Below the pieces are notes generated by a model. That model was not told where the DNA came from, searched no databases, and was given only the letters and a program-made list of their open reading frames with translations. From the NCBI RefSeq assembly GCF_014650115.1, contig NZ_BMUI01000009.1, forward strand, positions 124,001 through 188,000: a stretch of 64,000 nt of DNA. Direction: 5' to 3'. The translations under genes and the position numbers were made by a program. This DNA is from Streptomyces olivaceoviridis. Lineage in GTDB: Bacteria; Actinomycetota; Actinomycetes; Streptomycetales; Streptomycetaceae. Positions 45,115 through 54,191 of this stretch are shown here, piece by piece (within the stretch, counting starts at the first letter, position 1; each line of letters begins with the position of its first letter).

Positions 45115-46428
45115 GTGCTCACCGCGTTCGCCCGGGCGTTCAGGACGCCCGACCTGCGCAAGAAGCTGCTCTTCACGCTGGGCATCATCGTGGTCTACCG
45201 GGTCGGTACCCACATCCCGATCCCCGGCGTGAACTACAAGGCAGTCCAGACCTGTGTGAACGAGGCCCAGGGCAACCAGGGCCTGTTCGGCCTCGTGAAC
45301 ATGTTCAGTGGTGGCGCGCTGCTGCAGATCACGGTCTTCGCGCTCGGCATCATGCCGTACATCACGGCCAGCATCATCCTTCAGCTGCTGACCGTGGTCA
45401 TCCCGCGCCTGGAAGCCCTGAAGAAGGAGGGCCAGGCCGGCACGGCGAAGATCACGCAGTACACCCGCTACCTCACCGTGGCGCTCGCCATCCTCCAGGG
45501 CACCGGCCTGGTCGCCACCGCCCGCAGCGGCGCCCTCTTCAGCGGCTGCTCGGTCGCCACGAGCATCGTCCCGGACCAGGCGATCTTCACCACGATCACC
45601 ATGGTCATCTGCATGACCGCGGGCACGGCCGTCGTGATGTGGCTCGGCGAGCTGGTCACCGACCGCGGCATCGGCAACGGCATGTCGATCCTGATGTTCA
45701 TCTCGATCGCCGCGACCTTCCCGTCCGCGCTGTGGGCCATCAAGAAGCAGGGCACGCTGGCCGGCGGCTGGATCGAGTTCGGCACCGTCATCGCGGTGGG
45801 CCTGATCATGGTCGCGCTCGTCGTCTTCGTCGAGCAGGCCCAGCGCCGCATCCCGGTGCAGTACGCGAAGCGCATGATCGGACGCCGTTCCTACGGCGGC
45901 ACGTCCACGTACATCCCGCTCAAGGTGAACCAGGCGGGTGTGATTCCCGTCATCTTCGCCTCCTCGCTGCTCTACATCCCGGCGCTCGTGGCGCAGTTCG
46001 CGGGAGGCAAGTCGGGCTGGAAGACCTGGGTCGAGCAGAACCTCACCAAGGGCGATCACCCGATTTACATCGCTTCGTACTTCTTGCTCATCGTCTTCTT
46101 CGCGTTCTTCTATGTGGCGATCTCCTTCAACCCCGAAGAAGTAGCCGACAACATGAAGAAGTATGGTGGCTTCATCCCGGGCATCCGGGCTGGCCGACCG
46201 ACCGCTGAGTACCTGAGCTATGTGCTCAACCGGATCACCTGGCCGGGCTCGCTGTATCTGGGTCTGATCGCTCTCGTACCGACAGTGGCGTTGGTGGGCT
46301 TCGGGGCAAGCCAGAACTTCCCCTTCGGCGGGACCAGCATCCTCATCATCGTGGGTGTCGGCCTTGAGACGGTGAAGCAGATCGAGAGCCAGCTCCAGCA
46401 GCGCAATTACGAAGGGTTCCTCCGCTGA
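45115..46428 (+). CDS. secY: Preprotein translocase subunit SecY
   Basis: The 437-residue channel protein has ten predicted membrane spans and works with the SecE encoded at 11669-11956. MLTAFARAFRTPDLRKKLLFTLGIIVVYRVGTHIPIPG (in parts) and GGALLQITVFALGIMPYITASIILQLL (in parts, plug and lateral-gate region) are typical. GTG 45115 follows CAGGAGGCACC. Its stop overlaps the adk ATG. Confidence 0.98.
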   Translation: MLTAFARAFRTPDLRKKLLFTLGIIVVYRVGTHIPIPGVNYKAVQTCVNEAQGNQGLFGLVNMFSGGALLQITVFALGIMPYITASIILQLLTVVIPRLEALKKEGQAGTAKITQYTRYLTVALAILQGTGLVATARSGALFSGCSVATSIVPDQAIFTTITMVICMTAGTAVVMWLGELVTDRGIGNGMSILMFISIAATFPSALWAIKKQGTLAGGWIEFGTVIAVGLIMVALVVFVEQAQRRIPVQYAKRMIGRRSYGGTSTYIPLKVNQAGVIPVIFASSLLYIPALVAQFAGGKSGWKTWVEQNLTKGDHPIYIASYFLLIVFFAFFYVAISFNPEEVADNMKKYGGFIPGIRAGRPTAEYLSYVLNRITWPGSLYLGLIALVPTVALVGFGASQNFPFGGTSILIIVGVGLETVKQIESQLQQRNYEGFLR

Positions 46429-47090
46429 TGCGTATCGTCCTCGTCGGGCCGCCGGGTGCCGGTAAGGGAACGCAGGCCGTCCGGCTCGCAGAGAAGCTGG
46501 GTGTCCCGCACATCTCCACGGGCGACCTGTTCCGGGCCAACATCAGTCGGCAGACGGAGCTGGGCAAGCTCGCGAAGTCCTACATGGACGCCGGCAACCT
46601 CGTGCCCGACGAGGTGACGATCGCGATGGCCAAGGACCGCATGGAGCAGCCGGACGCGGAGAACGGCTTCCTGCTGGACGGCTTCCCGCGCAACGTCTCG
46701 CAGGCGGAGGCGCTGGACGAGCTGCTGCGGACCGAGGGCATCACGCTGGACGCCGTGCTGGACCTGGAGGTCCCCGAGGACGAGGTCGTCAAGCGCATCG
46801 CCGGCCGGCGCATCTGCCGGAACGACTCCTCCCACGTCTTCCACGTGACGTACAGCCCGCCGAAGCAGGAGGGCGTCTGCGACGTCTGCGGTGGCGAGCT
46901 GTACCAGCGCGACGACGACTCCGAGGAGACCGTCCGCAAGCGGCTGGAGGTCTACCACACGCAGACCGAGCCGATCATCGACTACTACAAGGCGCAGGGC
47001 CTGGTCGTGACGATCTCCTCCCTGGGCCCGGTGGACGAGATCACGCGGCGGGCGCTGGAGGCGCTCAAGCGCGAGAAGGCCGAGAAGTAG
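46428..47090 (+). CDS. adk: Adenylate kinase
   Basis: The 220-residue enzyme interconverts ATP plus AMP with two ADP. P-loop GPPGAGKGTQA, AMP-site STGDLFRANI and DGFPRN are present. The long LID domain contains C130, C151 and C154 (CDVC), but the second ligand of the usual CxxC-x16-CxxC zinc site is replaced within CRNDSSH and the spacing is one residue longer, so a four-cysteine zinc finger is not formed. The ATG overlaps the secY stop (TGATG). Confidence 0.97.
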   Translation: MRIVLVGPPGAGKGTQAVRLAEKLGVPHISTGDLFRANISRQTELGKLAKSYMDAGNLVPDEVTIAMAKDRMEQPDAENGFLLDGFPRNVSQAEALDELLRTEGITLDAVLDLEVPEDEVVKRIAGRRICRNDSSHVFHVTYSPPKQEGVCDVCGGELYQRDDDSEETVRKRLEVYHTQTEPIIDYYKAQGLVVTISSLGPVDEITRRALEALKREKAEK

Positions 47091-47103
47091 CTCCCGGCCC
47101 TAC

Positions 47104-47137
47104 CGGCCGCGGTGCCCTGCCGAGGGCGCCGCGGCCG
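47104..47137 (+). terminator. Hairpin between adk and map
   Basis: A 15-bp stem (CGGCCGCGGTGCCCT with AGGGCGCCGCGGCCG, one wobble) has a GCCG loop and lies 13 bp after the adk stop. Confidence 0.7.
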
Positions 47138-47190
47138 TACTGTTGTACAGGTACCCAGTCGATGTGAGTGACGGAGAGCGCAGGCCCCCC

Positions 47191-48027
47191 ATGGTGCAGA
47201 TCAAGACCCCCGAGCAGATCGCGAAGATGCGGGCGGCGGGCCTGGTCGTAGCCGCCATCCACGCGGCCACGCGCGAGGCCGCGGTGCCGGGCGCCACCAC
47301 CAAGGACCTGGACGAGGTGGCCCGCAAGGTGCTCGCCGAGCACGGCGCCAAGTCGAACTTCCTGGGCTACGGGGGCTTCCCCGCGACCATCTGCACCTCC
47401 GTGAACGACGTGGTCGTCCACGGCATCCCCTCCGACGACGTCGTCCTCAAGGACGGCGACATCATCTCCATCGACTGCGGCGCGATCGTCGACGGCTGGC
47501 ACGGCGACGCGGCCTACACCGCGTTCGTGGGCTCCGGTCACGCCCCGGAGCTGCTCGAGCTGTCCCGGGTGACGGAAGAGTCGATGTGGGCCGGTATCGC
47601 GGCCATGAAGCAGGGTAACCGCCTGGTCGACATCTCCCGGGCGATCGAGACGTACATCCGCCGCCAGCCCAAGCCGGGCGGCGGCCGGTACGGGATCATC
47701 GAGGACTACGGCGGCCACGGCATCGGCACCGAGATGCACATGGACCCGCACCTGCTGAACTACGTCGACCGCCGGCGCGGCAAGGGCCCCAAGCTGGTCC
47801 CGGGCTTCTGCCTCGCGATCGAGCCGATGGTGTCGCTGGGCACTCCGCGCACCGAGGTCCTGTCGGACGACTGGACGGTCATCACCACCGACGGCACCTG
47901 GTCCTCCCACTGGGAGCACTCCATCGCGCTGACGGAGCAGGGCCCGCTGGTCCTCACCGCCCCCGACGGAGGCAAGGCCAAGCTGGCCGAGTACGGCATC
48001 ACGGCCGCTCCCGACCCGCTCGCATAG
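47191..48027 (+). CDS. map: Methionine aminopeptidase, type I
   Basis: The 278-residue metalloprotease removes the initiator methionine from nascent proteins. The pita-bread fold ligands are visible in VNDVVVHGIPSD, DIISIDCGAIVDGWHGDAAYT (in parts), GHGIGTEMHMDP and EPMVSLG. ATG at 47191 (MVQIKTPEQIAKMRAAG) is the conserved start; a TTG at 47143 would add 16 residues. Placement after adk is the common actinobacterial order. Confidence 0.95.
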   Translation: MVQIKTPEQIAKMRAAGLVVAAIHAATREAAVPGATTKDLDEVARKVLAEHGAKSNFLGYGGFPATICTSVNDVVVHGIPSDDVVLKDGDIISIDCGAIVDGWHGDAAYTAFVGSGHAPELLELSRVTEESMWAGIAAMKQGNRLVDISRAIETYIRRQPKPGGGRYGIIEDYGGHGIGTEMHMDPHLLNYVDRRRGKGPKLVPGFCLAIEPMVSLGTPRTEVLSDDWTVITTDGTWSSHWEHSIALTEQGPLVLTAPDGGKAKLAEYGITAAPDPLA

Positions 48028-48057
48028 GGATCACCCCCATGGGGCAGACTTCATCGA

Positions 48058-48087
48058 TTCGCCTTTCCGGGTGCGCCGACGTAGACT
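48058..48087 (+). promoter_or_regulatory. Candidate promoter for infA-rpmJ-rpsM-rpsK-rpoA
   Basis: TTCGCC and TAGACT are separated by 18 bp, giving a leader of about 95 nt before infA. Confidence 0.5.
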
Positions 48088-48189
48088 GACTCGTCGGCTC
48101 TCGTGCACCCGCATGTCCGCATGCTCCCGCAAGGGAATCCCAGGGATCGCCTGAGAGTCGATCAAGGTAGTCGATTCGAAGGGCGAAGC

Positions 48190-48411
48190 GTGGCCAAGAA
48201 GCAAGGTGCCATCGAGATCGAGGGCACTGTCGTCGAGTCTCTGCCGAACGCCATGTTCAAGGTCGAGCTCCAGAACGGCCACCAGGTCCTGGCACACATC
48301 AGCGGCAAGATGCGTATGCACTACATCCGCATCCTCCCTGACGACCGGGTCGTGGTGGAGCTGTCTCCGTACGACCTGACGCGTGGCCGGATCGTCTACC
48401 GGTACAAGTAG
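48190..48411 (+). CDS. infA: Translation initiation factor IF-1
   Basis: The 73-residue OB-fold protein binds the 30S A site with IF-2 and IF-3. KKQGAIEIEGTVVESLPNAMFKVEL (in parts), HISGKMRMHYIRILPDDRVVVELSPYDLTRGRI (in parts) match the family throughout. GTG 48190 follows CGAAGGGCGAAGC. Confidence 0.97.
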   Translation: MAKKQGAIEIEGTVVESLPNAMFKVELQNGHQVLAHISGKMRMHYIRILPDDRVVVELSPYDLTRGRIVYRYK

Positions 48412-48471
48412 ATCTTGCCCGCGCCCCGGGCCCGCCCGGTGCGATGGCACTGACCCGGAGAACCTCACCCC

Positions 48472-48585
48472 ATGAAGGTCAAGCCGAGCGTCAAGAAGAT
48501 CTGCGACAAGTGCAGGGTGATCCGCCGTCACGGCCGGGTCATGGTCATCTGCGAGAACCCGCGCCACAAGCAGCGCCAGGGCTGA
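48472..48585 (+). CDS. rpmJ: 50S ribosomal protein L36, zinc type
   Basis: The 37-residue protein reads MKVKPSVKKICDKC followed by RVIRRHGRVMVICENPRHKQ and ends RQG. C11, C14, C27 and H32 form the zinc knuckle of the C+ form. It lies between infA and rpsM, as is universal in actinobacteria, 60 bp after infA with GGAGAACC upstream. It is easily missed because of its length. Confidence 0.95.
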   Translation: MKVKPSVKKICDKCRVIRRHGRVMVICENPRHKQRQG

Positions 48586-48778
48586 CGCACGACCATCACC
48601 CTCTGCACCTCTATCGCAGAGTTTTCGCGCGACGCGAGCTGAATATGTTCATACGCAGAGCCCGAGCCACCCAGCTCGACACCCCCGGTTCGGAGGCCGG
48701 GGACCCGGTTCGTACCTAGTACGGCGGCCGGGAGCCGGTTCTGCGGAAGACCTCCGAAGATTCACCAGGAGCCATTGA

Positions 48779-49159
48779 ATGGCACGCGTTTCCGGTGTCG
48801 ACATCCCGCGCGACAAGCGCGTGGAGATCGCCCTCACCTACGTGTTCGGCATCGGCCGGACCCTCTCGAAGGAGACGCTGGCTGCGACCGGCGTCGACCC
48901 GAACACCCGCGTTCGTGACCTGTCCGAAGAGCAGCTGGTCGCGATCCGCGAGTACGTCGACAACAACATCAAGACCGAGGGTGACCTCCGTCGCGAGATC
49001 CAGGCCGACATCCGCCGCAAGGTCGAGATCGGCACCTACCAGGGTCTCCGTCACCGTCGCGGTCTGCCCGTCCGCGGTCAGCGCACCAGCACCAACGCCC
49101 GCACCCGCAAGGGCCCGCGTCGCGCCATCGCCGGCAAGAAGAAGCCGGGCAAGAAGTAG
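48779..49159 (+). CDS. rpsM: 30S ribosomal protein S13
   Basis: The 126-residue head protein contacts P-site tRNA. MARVSGVDIPRDKRVEIALTYVFGIG (in parts), RHRRGLPVRGQRTSTNARTRKGPRR (in parts) and the lysine-rich tail KKKPGKK are standard. ATG 48779 follows CCAGGAGCC. The 193-bp gap before it has no gene. Confidence 0.98.
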   Translation: MARVSGVDIPRDKRVEIALTYVFGIGRTLSKETLAATGVDPNTRVRDLSEEQLVAIREYVDNNIKTEGDLRREIQADIRRKVEIGTYQGLRHRRGLPVRGQRTSTNARTRKGPRRAIAGKKKPGKK

Positions 49160-49225
49160 TCCGCAGCGGACACCTGTCCACGGTCTTCGCTGTAGGACCG
49201 ACCACCTCCCTCTAGGAGTTTGTAG

Positions 49226-49630
49226 ATGCCCCCCAAGGGACGTCAGGGCGCTGCCAAGAAGGTGCGCCGCAAGGAAAAGAAGAACGTCGCTCACGGCCAC
49301 GCGCACATCAAGAGCACGTTCAACAACACGATCGTGTCGATCACGGACCCGTCCGGCAACGTGATCTCCTGGGCCTCCGCCGGCCACGTCGGCTTCAAGG
49401 GCTCCCGGAAGTCCACGCCGTTCGCCGCGCAGATGGCCGCCGAGTCGGCTGCCCGCCGCGCCCAGGAGCACGGCATGCGCAAGGTCGACGTGTTCGTCAA
49501 GGGCCCGGGTTCCGGTCGTGAGACCGCGATCCGCTCCCTCCAGGCCACGGGTCTTGAGGTCGGCTCCATCCAGGACGTCACCCCGACCCCGCACAACGGC
49601 TGCCGTCCGCCGAAGCGTCGCCGCGTCTGA
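49226..49630 (+). CDS. rpsK: 30S ribosomal protein S11
   Basis: The 134-residue platform protein includes HGHAHIKSTFNNTIVSITDPSGNVISWASAG (in parts) and the C-terminal signature DVTPTPHNGCRPPKRRRV. TAGGAGTTTGTAG precedes the ATG at 49226. Confidence 0.98.
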   Translation: MPPKGRQGAAKKVRRKEKKNVAHGHAHIKSTFNNTIVSITDPSGNVISWASAGHVGFKGSRKSTPFAAQMAAESAARRAQEHGMRKVDVFVKGPGSGRETAIRSLQATGLEVGSIQDVTPTPHNGCRPPKRRRV

Positions 49631-49651
49631 CGCTTCCCAGGTCGCTGGTCG

Positions 49652-49685
49652 CGGGCGGCACGGCTCTTTCGGGTCGTGCCGCCCG
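49652..49685 (+). terminator. Hairpin between rpsK and rpoA
   Basis: A 15-bp stem with wobbles (CGGGCGGCACGGCTC with GGGTCGTGCCGCCCG) closes a TTTC loop 22 bp past rpsK. A second smaller one (CCGCGC with GCGCGG, then TTTCC) lies at about 49698-49723. Together they may lower rpoA transcription relative to ribosomal genes. Confidence 0.65.
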
Positions 49686-49773
49686 TACCCTTGCAGTACC
49701 CGCGCTTTTCCGGGCGCGGTTTCCGTCGGACGTCAAATAGCGGGCGTCCACGAAAGAAGGATCTGATCCACAC

Positions 49774-50796
49774 ATGCTGATCGCTCAGCGTCCCTCGTTG
49801 ACCGAAGAGGTCGTCGACGAGTTCCGCTCCCGGTTCGTGATCGAGCCGCTGGAGCCGGGCTTCGGCTACACCCTCGGCAACTCCCTCCGCCGTACCCTCC
49901 TCTCCTCGATCCCGGGTGCCGCCGTCACCTCGATCCGGATCGACGGCGTGCTGCACGAGTTCACCACCGTGCCGGGCGTCAAGGAGGACGTCACCGACCT
50001 GATCCTCAACATCAAGCAGCTGGTCGTCTCCTCGGAGCACGACGAGCCGGTCGTGATGTACCTGCGCAAGCAGGGCCCGGGTCTGGTCACCGCCGCCGAC
50101 ATCGCGCCCCCGGCCGGTGTCGAGGTGCACAACCCCGACCTGGTCCTCGCCACGCTCAACGGCAAGGGCAAGCTGGAGATGGAGCTGACGGTCGAGCGTG
50201 GCCGCGGTTACGTCTCCGCCGTGCAGAACAAGCAGGTGGGCCAGGAGATCGGCCGTATCCCGGTCGACTCGATCTACTCGCCGGTTCTGAAGGTCACGTA
50301 CAAGGTCGAGGCCACGCGTGTCGAGCAGCGCACCGACTTCGACAAGCTGATCGTCGACGTCGAGACCAAGCAGGCGATGCGTCCCCGTGACGCCATGGCC
50401 TCCGCCGGCAAGACGCTGGTCGAGCTGTTCGGTCTCGCGCGCGAGCTGAACATCGACGCCGAGGGCATCGACATGGGTCCGTCCCCGACGGACGCCGCGC
50501 TCGCCGCCGACCTGGCGCTGCCGATCGAGGAGCTGGAGCTCACCGTTCGGTCGTACAACTGCCTCAAGCGTGAGGGCATCCACTCCGTGGGTGAGCTGGT
50601 CGCGCGCTCCGAGGCCGACCTCCTGGACATCCGCAACTTCGGTGCGAAGTCCATCGACGAGGTCAAGGCGAAGCTGGCCGGCATGGGCCTGGCCCTCAAG
50701 GACAGCCCGCCCGGATTCGACCCGACCGCTGCCGCGGACGCGTTCGGTGCCGATGACGACGCGGACGCCGGGTTCGTGGAGACCGAGCAGTACTGA
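49774..50796 (+). CDS. rpoA: RNA polymerase alpha subunit
   Basis: The 340-residue protein has the N-terminal dimerisation domain (FVIEPLEPGFGYTLGNSLRRTLLSSIPG, in parts) and the C-terminal DNA- and activator-binding domain (LPIEELELTVRSYNCLKREGI, NFGAKSIDEVKAKL, in parts) joined by a flexible linker. The acidic tail AFGADDDADAGFVETEQY is typical of actinobacteria. ATG at 49774 follows GAAAGAAGGATC. Confidence 0.98.
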   Translation: MLIAQRPSLTEEVVDEFRSRFVIEPLEPGFGYTLGNSLRRTLLSSIPGAAVTSIRIDGVLHEFTTVPGVKEDVTDLILNIKQLVVSSEHDEPVVMYLRKQGPGLVTAADIAPPAGVEVHNPDLVLATLNGKGKLEMELTVERGRGYVSAVQNKQVGQEIGRIPVDSIYSPVLKVTYKVEATRVEQRTDFDKLIVDVETKQAMRPRDAMASAGKTLVELFGLARELNIDAEGIDMGPSPTDAALAADLALPIEELELTVRSYNCLKREGIHSVGELVARSEADLLDIRNFGAKSIDEVKAKLAGMGLALKDSPPGFDPTAAADAFGADDDADAGFVETEQY

Positions 50797-50832
50797 GCTC
50801 GGGCCCGCCGGACCGTTTTCGGCTGCCGGCCC

Positions 50833-50879
50833 GCTGTGGCTGGTCGCGCAGTTCCCCGCGCCCCTTTCGGGCGCGGGGT
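50833..50879. repeat. Streptomyces-type dispersed intergenic repeat with hairpin
   Basis: The segment contains TGGCTGGTCGCGCAGTTC and then a perfect 10-bp hairpin, CCCCGCGCCC-CTTTC-GGGCGCGGGG (50854-50878). I recognise this sequence type as a very common non-coding repeat of Streptomyces chromosomes. A diverged relative lies at 62979-63009. It also could act as terminator or mRNA stabiliser after rpoA. Confidence 0.6.
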
Positions 50880-50956
50880 CTCCGACAGGCGACCGCCTGC
50901 TCGGATACTGACCCCGGTACCTGACACGGCCGGGGCAGACACACAGGAGAAAGAAC

Positions 50957-51448
50957 ATGCCGAAGCCCACCAAGGGTGCCCGTCTGGGCGGCAGCGCCGC
51001 GCACGAGAAGCTCCTCCTCGCGAACCTGGCGAAGAGCCTCTTCGAGCACGGCCGCATCACCACCACCGAGGCGAAGGCGCGCCGCCTGCGCCCGTACGCC
51101 GAGCGTCTGATCACCAAGGCGAAGAAGGGTGACCTTCACAACCGCCGTCAGGTGCTCCAGGTCATCACGGACAAGGGCATCGTCCACACGCTCTTCACCG
51201 AGATCGGCCCGCGGTACGAGAACCGTCCCGGTGGCTACACCCGCATCACCAAGATCGGTAACCGCCGTGGCGACAACGCGCCCATGGCCGTCATCGAGCT
51301 GGTCGAGGCGCTGACGGTTGCCCAGCAGGCGACCGGTGAGGCCGAGGCCGCCACCAAGCGTGCGGTCAAGGAGGCCGAGGAGGCCAAGGCCGAGGAGACC
51401 ACGGTCGAGGAGACCGAGGCCCCCGCCGAGGAGTCCAAGGACGCCTGA
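50957..51448 (+). CDS. rplQ: 50S ribosomal protein L17
   Basis: The 163-residue protein has the conserved core MPKPTKGARLGGSAAHEKLLLANLA (in parts) and GDNAPMAVIELV. A Glu/Ala-rich tail of about 45 residues follows, common in actinobacteria. ATG 50957 follows CAGGAGAAAG. It is the last ribosomal gene before truA. Confidence 0.98.
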   Translation: MPKPTKGARLGGSAAHEKLLLANLAKSLFEHGRITTTEAKARRLRPYAERLITKAKKGDLHNRRQVLQVITDKGIVHTLFTEIGPRYENRPGGYTRITKIGNRRGDNAPMAVIELVEALTVAQQATGEAEAATKRAVKEAEEAKAEETTVEETEAPAEESKDA

Positions 51449-51466
51449 GGCTCTGCCTGACGCGGG

Positions 51467-51498
51467 AAGCGGGTCCGCCCTTCGGGGCGGGCCCGCTT
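51467..51498 (+). terminator. Terminator after rplQ
   Basis: A 14-bp stem (one wobble) with a TTCG tetraloop is followed by TCGCG. It marks the end of the ribosomal superoperon proper. Confidence 0.75.
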
Positions 51499-51522
51499 TC
51501 GCGTACTTGAGAGGATCTGTAC

Positions 51523-52386
51523 GTGAGTGACGAAGTACAGCCCGGCCATGTCCGTCTCCGTCTCGACCTGTCGTACGACGGCACCGGCTTCCACGGCTGG
51601 GCGAAACAGGCCGGTGGCAGGCGGACCGTGCAGGGGGAGATCGAGGACGCCCTGCGGACGGTGACCCGGTCCCGGGAGACCTATGAGCTGACGGTCGCCG
51701 GGCGGACCGACGCCGGGGTGCACGCGCGCGGGCAGGTGGCGCACGTGGACCTGCCCGAGGGTGTCTGGCGTGAGCATCACGAGAAGCTGCTCAAGCGGCT
51801 CGCCGGCCGGCTGCCGAAGGACGTGCGGGTGTGGGCGCTCAGGGAGGCGCCGAGCGGTTTCAACGCGCGGTTCTCGGCCGTGTGGCGGAGGTACGCGTAC
51901 CGGGTGACCGACAACCCGGGCGGTGTGGACCCGCTGCTGCGCAGCCATGTGCTGTGGCACGACTGGCCGCTCGACGTGGACGCCATGAACGAGGCCGCCC
52001 GTGCGCTGCTCGGGGAGCACGACTTCGCCGCCTACTGCAAGAAGCGGGAAGGGGCGACCACGATCCGCACGCTCCAGGAGCTGAGCCTGGTCCGGGGGGA
52101 GGACGGGATCATCACCGCCACCGTGCGCGCGGACGCCTTCTGCCACAACATGGTGCGGTCGCTGATCGGCGCGCTGCTGTTCGTGGGGGACGGGCACCGG
52201 GGGCCGGAGTGGCCCGGGAAGGTGCTGGCCGCCCGGGTGCGGGACTCCGCCGTGCATGTCGTACGGCCGCACGGGCTGACGCTGGAGGAGGTCGGCTATC
52301 CGGCCGACGAACTGCTGGCGGCCCGGAGCAAGGAGGCGCGGAACAAGCGGACGCTTCCCGGAGTGTCAGGCTGCGAAACCTGTTAG
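51523..52386 (+). CDS. truA: tRNA pseudouridine(38-40) synthase
   Basis: The 287-residue enzyme makes pseudouridine at positions 38-40 of tRNA anticodon arms. RLDLSYDGTGFHGWAKQ, the catalytic-aspartate motif AGRTDAGVHARGQVAH and DAFCHNMVRSLIGALLFVG (in parts) are characteristic. GTG 51523 starts a normal-length protein. A glycan cluster follows 189 bp downstream in the same orientation. Confidence 0.96.
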   Translation: MSDEVQPGHVRLRLDLSYDGTGFHGWAKQAGGRRTVQGEIEDALRTVTRSRETYELTVAGRTDAGVHARGQVAHVDLPEGVWREHHEKLLKRLAGRLPKDVRVWALREAPSGFNARFSAVWRRYAYRVTDNPGGVDPLLRSHVLWHDWPLDVDAMNEAARALLGEHDFAAYCKKREGATTIRTLQELSLVRGEDGIITATVRADAFCHNMVRSLIGALLFVGDGHRGPEWPGKVLAARVRDSAVHVVRPHGLTLEEVGYPADELLAARSKEARNKRTLPGVSGCETC

Positions 52387-52574
52387 TTACGTTGCATTTC
52401 GCTGAGCTTATGCCACATGTCTGGACTTAACGGACGTAACCCTTCTTGGCAGCCCTTACGCGTTCCATACCTCTCGGATACAGTTGCGCCTCCCGGCCAG
52501 AAGTTCGACAGGGGTGGCCGGGGTTGGCTGGGGGGTCGACGGGCGGCCGGTTACGCCCGGGGTTGGACAACGGC

Positions 52575-54191
52575 ATGACTTCAGTGGGTTCCGTGCGGAC
52601 CGGGGGGCGGCGCGCGGCGCGCCGGAGTGGTGGGCGGCGACGGGCCGGGCGGGGCGGGAACCCCGCGCTCGGACTGCTGCCGCTGCCGCCGACGGACCGG
52701 GAGAAGTACTCCTACGCGCACCGGCACCTGTGGATCCTGACCATCAGCTCGCTGGTCAGCTTCTGCTGTCTGGTGGTGAGCCAGTTCAAGCTGGCCCAGT
52801 CCACGCCGGTGCTGTGGATCTACACGCCGTTGCTGGTGTTCACGGTGGTCTACTACCTGGTGTCGCTGCGGGTGAACGGCTTCACCCGGGACTTCGACAT
52901 CGCCCACCACCGGCGGCTGGTGCAGAACTGGCGGCCCGAGGTCTACCCGTCCGTCGACGTGTTCCTGCCGGTGTGCGGGGAGCCCATCGAGGTGCTGCAC
53001 AACACCTGGCGGCACGTGCGGGCGATGGCCGACCGGTACCCCGGGGTCTGCGTGCCGTTCGTGCTGGACGACGGCGCGAGCCCGGAGCTGGCCGCGATGG
53101 CCCGGGACTTCGGGTTCCGCTACGGCACCCGGGAGAACCGGGGCTGGTTCAAGAAGGCCGGCAACCTGCACTTCGGCTTCGCCCAGTCCGACGGCGAGTA
53201 CATCCTCATCCTGGACGCCGACTTCACCCCGCGCGCCGATCTGCTGGAGGAACTGCTGCCGTACATGGACGCCGATCCGCGGATCGGCATCGTCCAGTCC
53301 CCGCAGTACTTCCGGGTGCTCGACTCGCAGAACTGGATCGAGCGCGGCGCGGGCGCGGTGCAGGAGCTGTTCTACCGGTCCGTGCAGGTGTCGCGGCAGG
53401 GCAGTGACGGCGCCATCTGCGTCGGTTCCTGCGCGATCTACCGGCGGGCGGCCCTGGAGACCAACGGCGGCACCACCCTGATCGAGCACTCCGAGGACGT
53501 GCACACCGGCTTCGACCTGCGCGGGCTCGGCTGGGACCTGAGGTACGTCCCGGTCGCGGTGTCCACCGGGGTGTGCCCGGACACCGCGGGCGCCTTCTTC
53601 AACCAGCAGTACCGCTGGTGCTCGGGCTCGATGAGCCTGCTCGGCAGCCGCAAGTTCTGGCGGGCGAAGATCAGGCTCTCCAGCCGGCTGTGCTACATGT
53701 CCGGGTTCTTCTACTACATCCACACCGCGCTGTTCACCTTCGCGGCGCCGGTCATCCCGATCGTGCTGCTGCTGATGATGCCGGAGAAGCTCAAGGTGGA
53801 GCATCTGCTCCTGGTGCTGCCCAGCATCCTCTACACCACGATCGTCTTCCCGATGTGGCACCGGGCGCCGTACCGCCTGGAGGCGTGGGCGGCCCGCATG
53901 ATGTACGGCTGGGCGCACGTCTTCGCCATCTGGGACATCCTGCGCAAGAACCGGATGGGCTGGCAGCCGACCGGTTCCTCCGGCGCCAAGAAGAACAAGA
54001 CGCGGCGCTTCTGGATCGGCATGTGGGCCTGGAGCGGCGGCACGGCACTGATCTGGGTCACCGCGGCGGTGTACCGGACGTTCACCATGAACGCCCCGGA
54101 CTTCGCCCTGATCCTGTCCTCCGGGTTGTTCTACGCGCTGGTCGTGGGCCGGGTCCTGGTCCAGCCGCGCTCGGGGGCGGAGGCTGCCTGA
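52575..54191 (+). CDS. Cellulose synthase-like GT2 processive glycosyltransferase
   Basis: The 538-residue membrane protein has two N-terminal spans (about 52-70 and 80-98), a large cytosolic GT-A domain and several C-terminal spans. All four GT2 processive motifs are present: LDDG (D165-D166), DAD (D214, D216), SED (catalytic-base position D308) and QQYRW (Q344-W348, the QxxRW motif). There is no PilZ domain. Such enzymes polymerise a UDP- or GDP-sugar and translocate the chain across the membrane. ATG 52575 was preferred over a TTG at 52446; the N-terminus is Arg-rich. It is the first gene of a five-gene overlapping cluster, so it is the likely polymerase. The sugar is not predictable. Confidence 0.85.
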   Translation: MTSVGSVRTGGRRAARRSGGRRRAGRGGNPALGLLPLPPTDREKYSYAHRHLWILTISSLVSFCCLVVSQFKLAQSTPVLWIYTPLLVFTVVYYLVSLRVNGFTRDFDIAHHRRLVQNWRPEVYPSVDVFLPVCGEPIEVLHNTWRHVRAMADRYPGVCVPFVLDDGASPELAAMARDFGFRYGTRENRGWFKKAGNLHFGFAQSDGEYILILDADFTPRADLLEELLPYMDADPRIGIVQSPQYFRVLDSQNWIERGAGAVQELFYRSVQVSRQGSDGAICVGSCAIYRRAALETNGGTTLIEHSEDVHTGFDLRGLGWDLRYVPVAVSTGVCPDTAGAFFNQQYRWCSGSMSLLGSRKFWRAKIRLSSRLCYMSGFFYYIHTALFTFAAPVIPIVLLLMMPEKLKVEHLLLVLPSILYTTIVFPMWHRAPYRLEAWAARMMYGWAHVFAIWDILRKNRMGWQPTGSSGAKKNKTRRFWIGMWAWSGGTALIWVTAAVYRTFTMNAPDFALILSSGLFYALVVGRVLVQPRSGAEAA

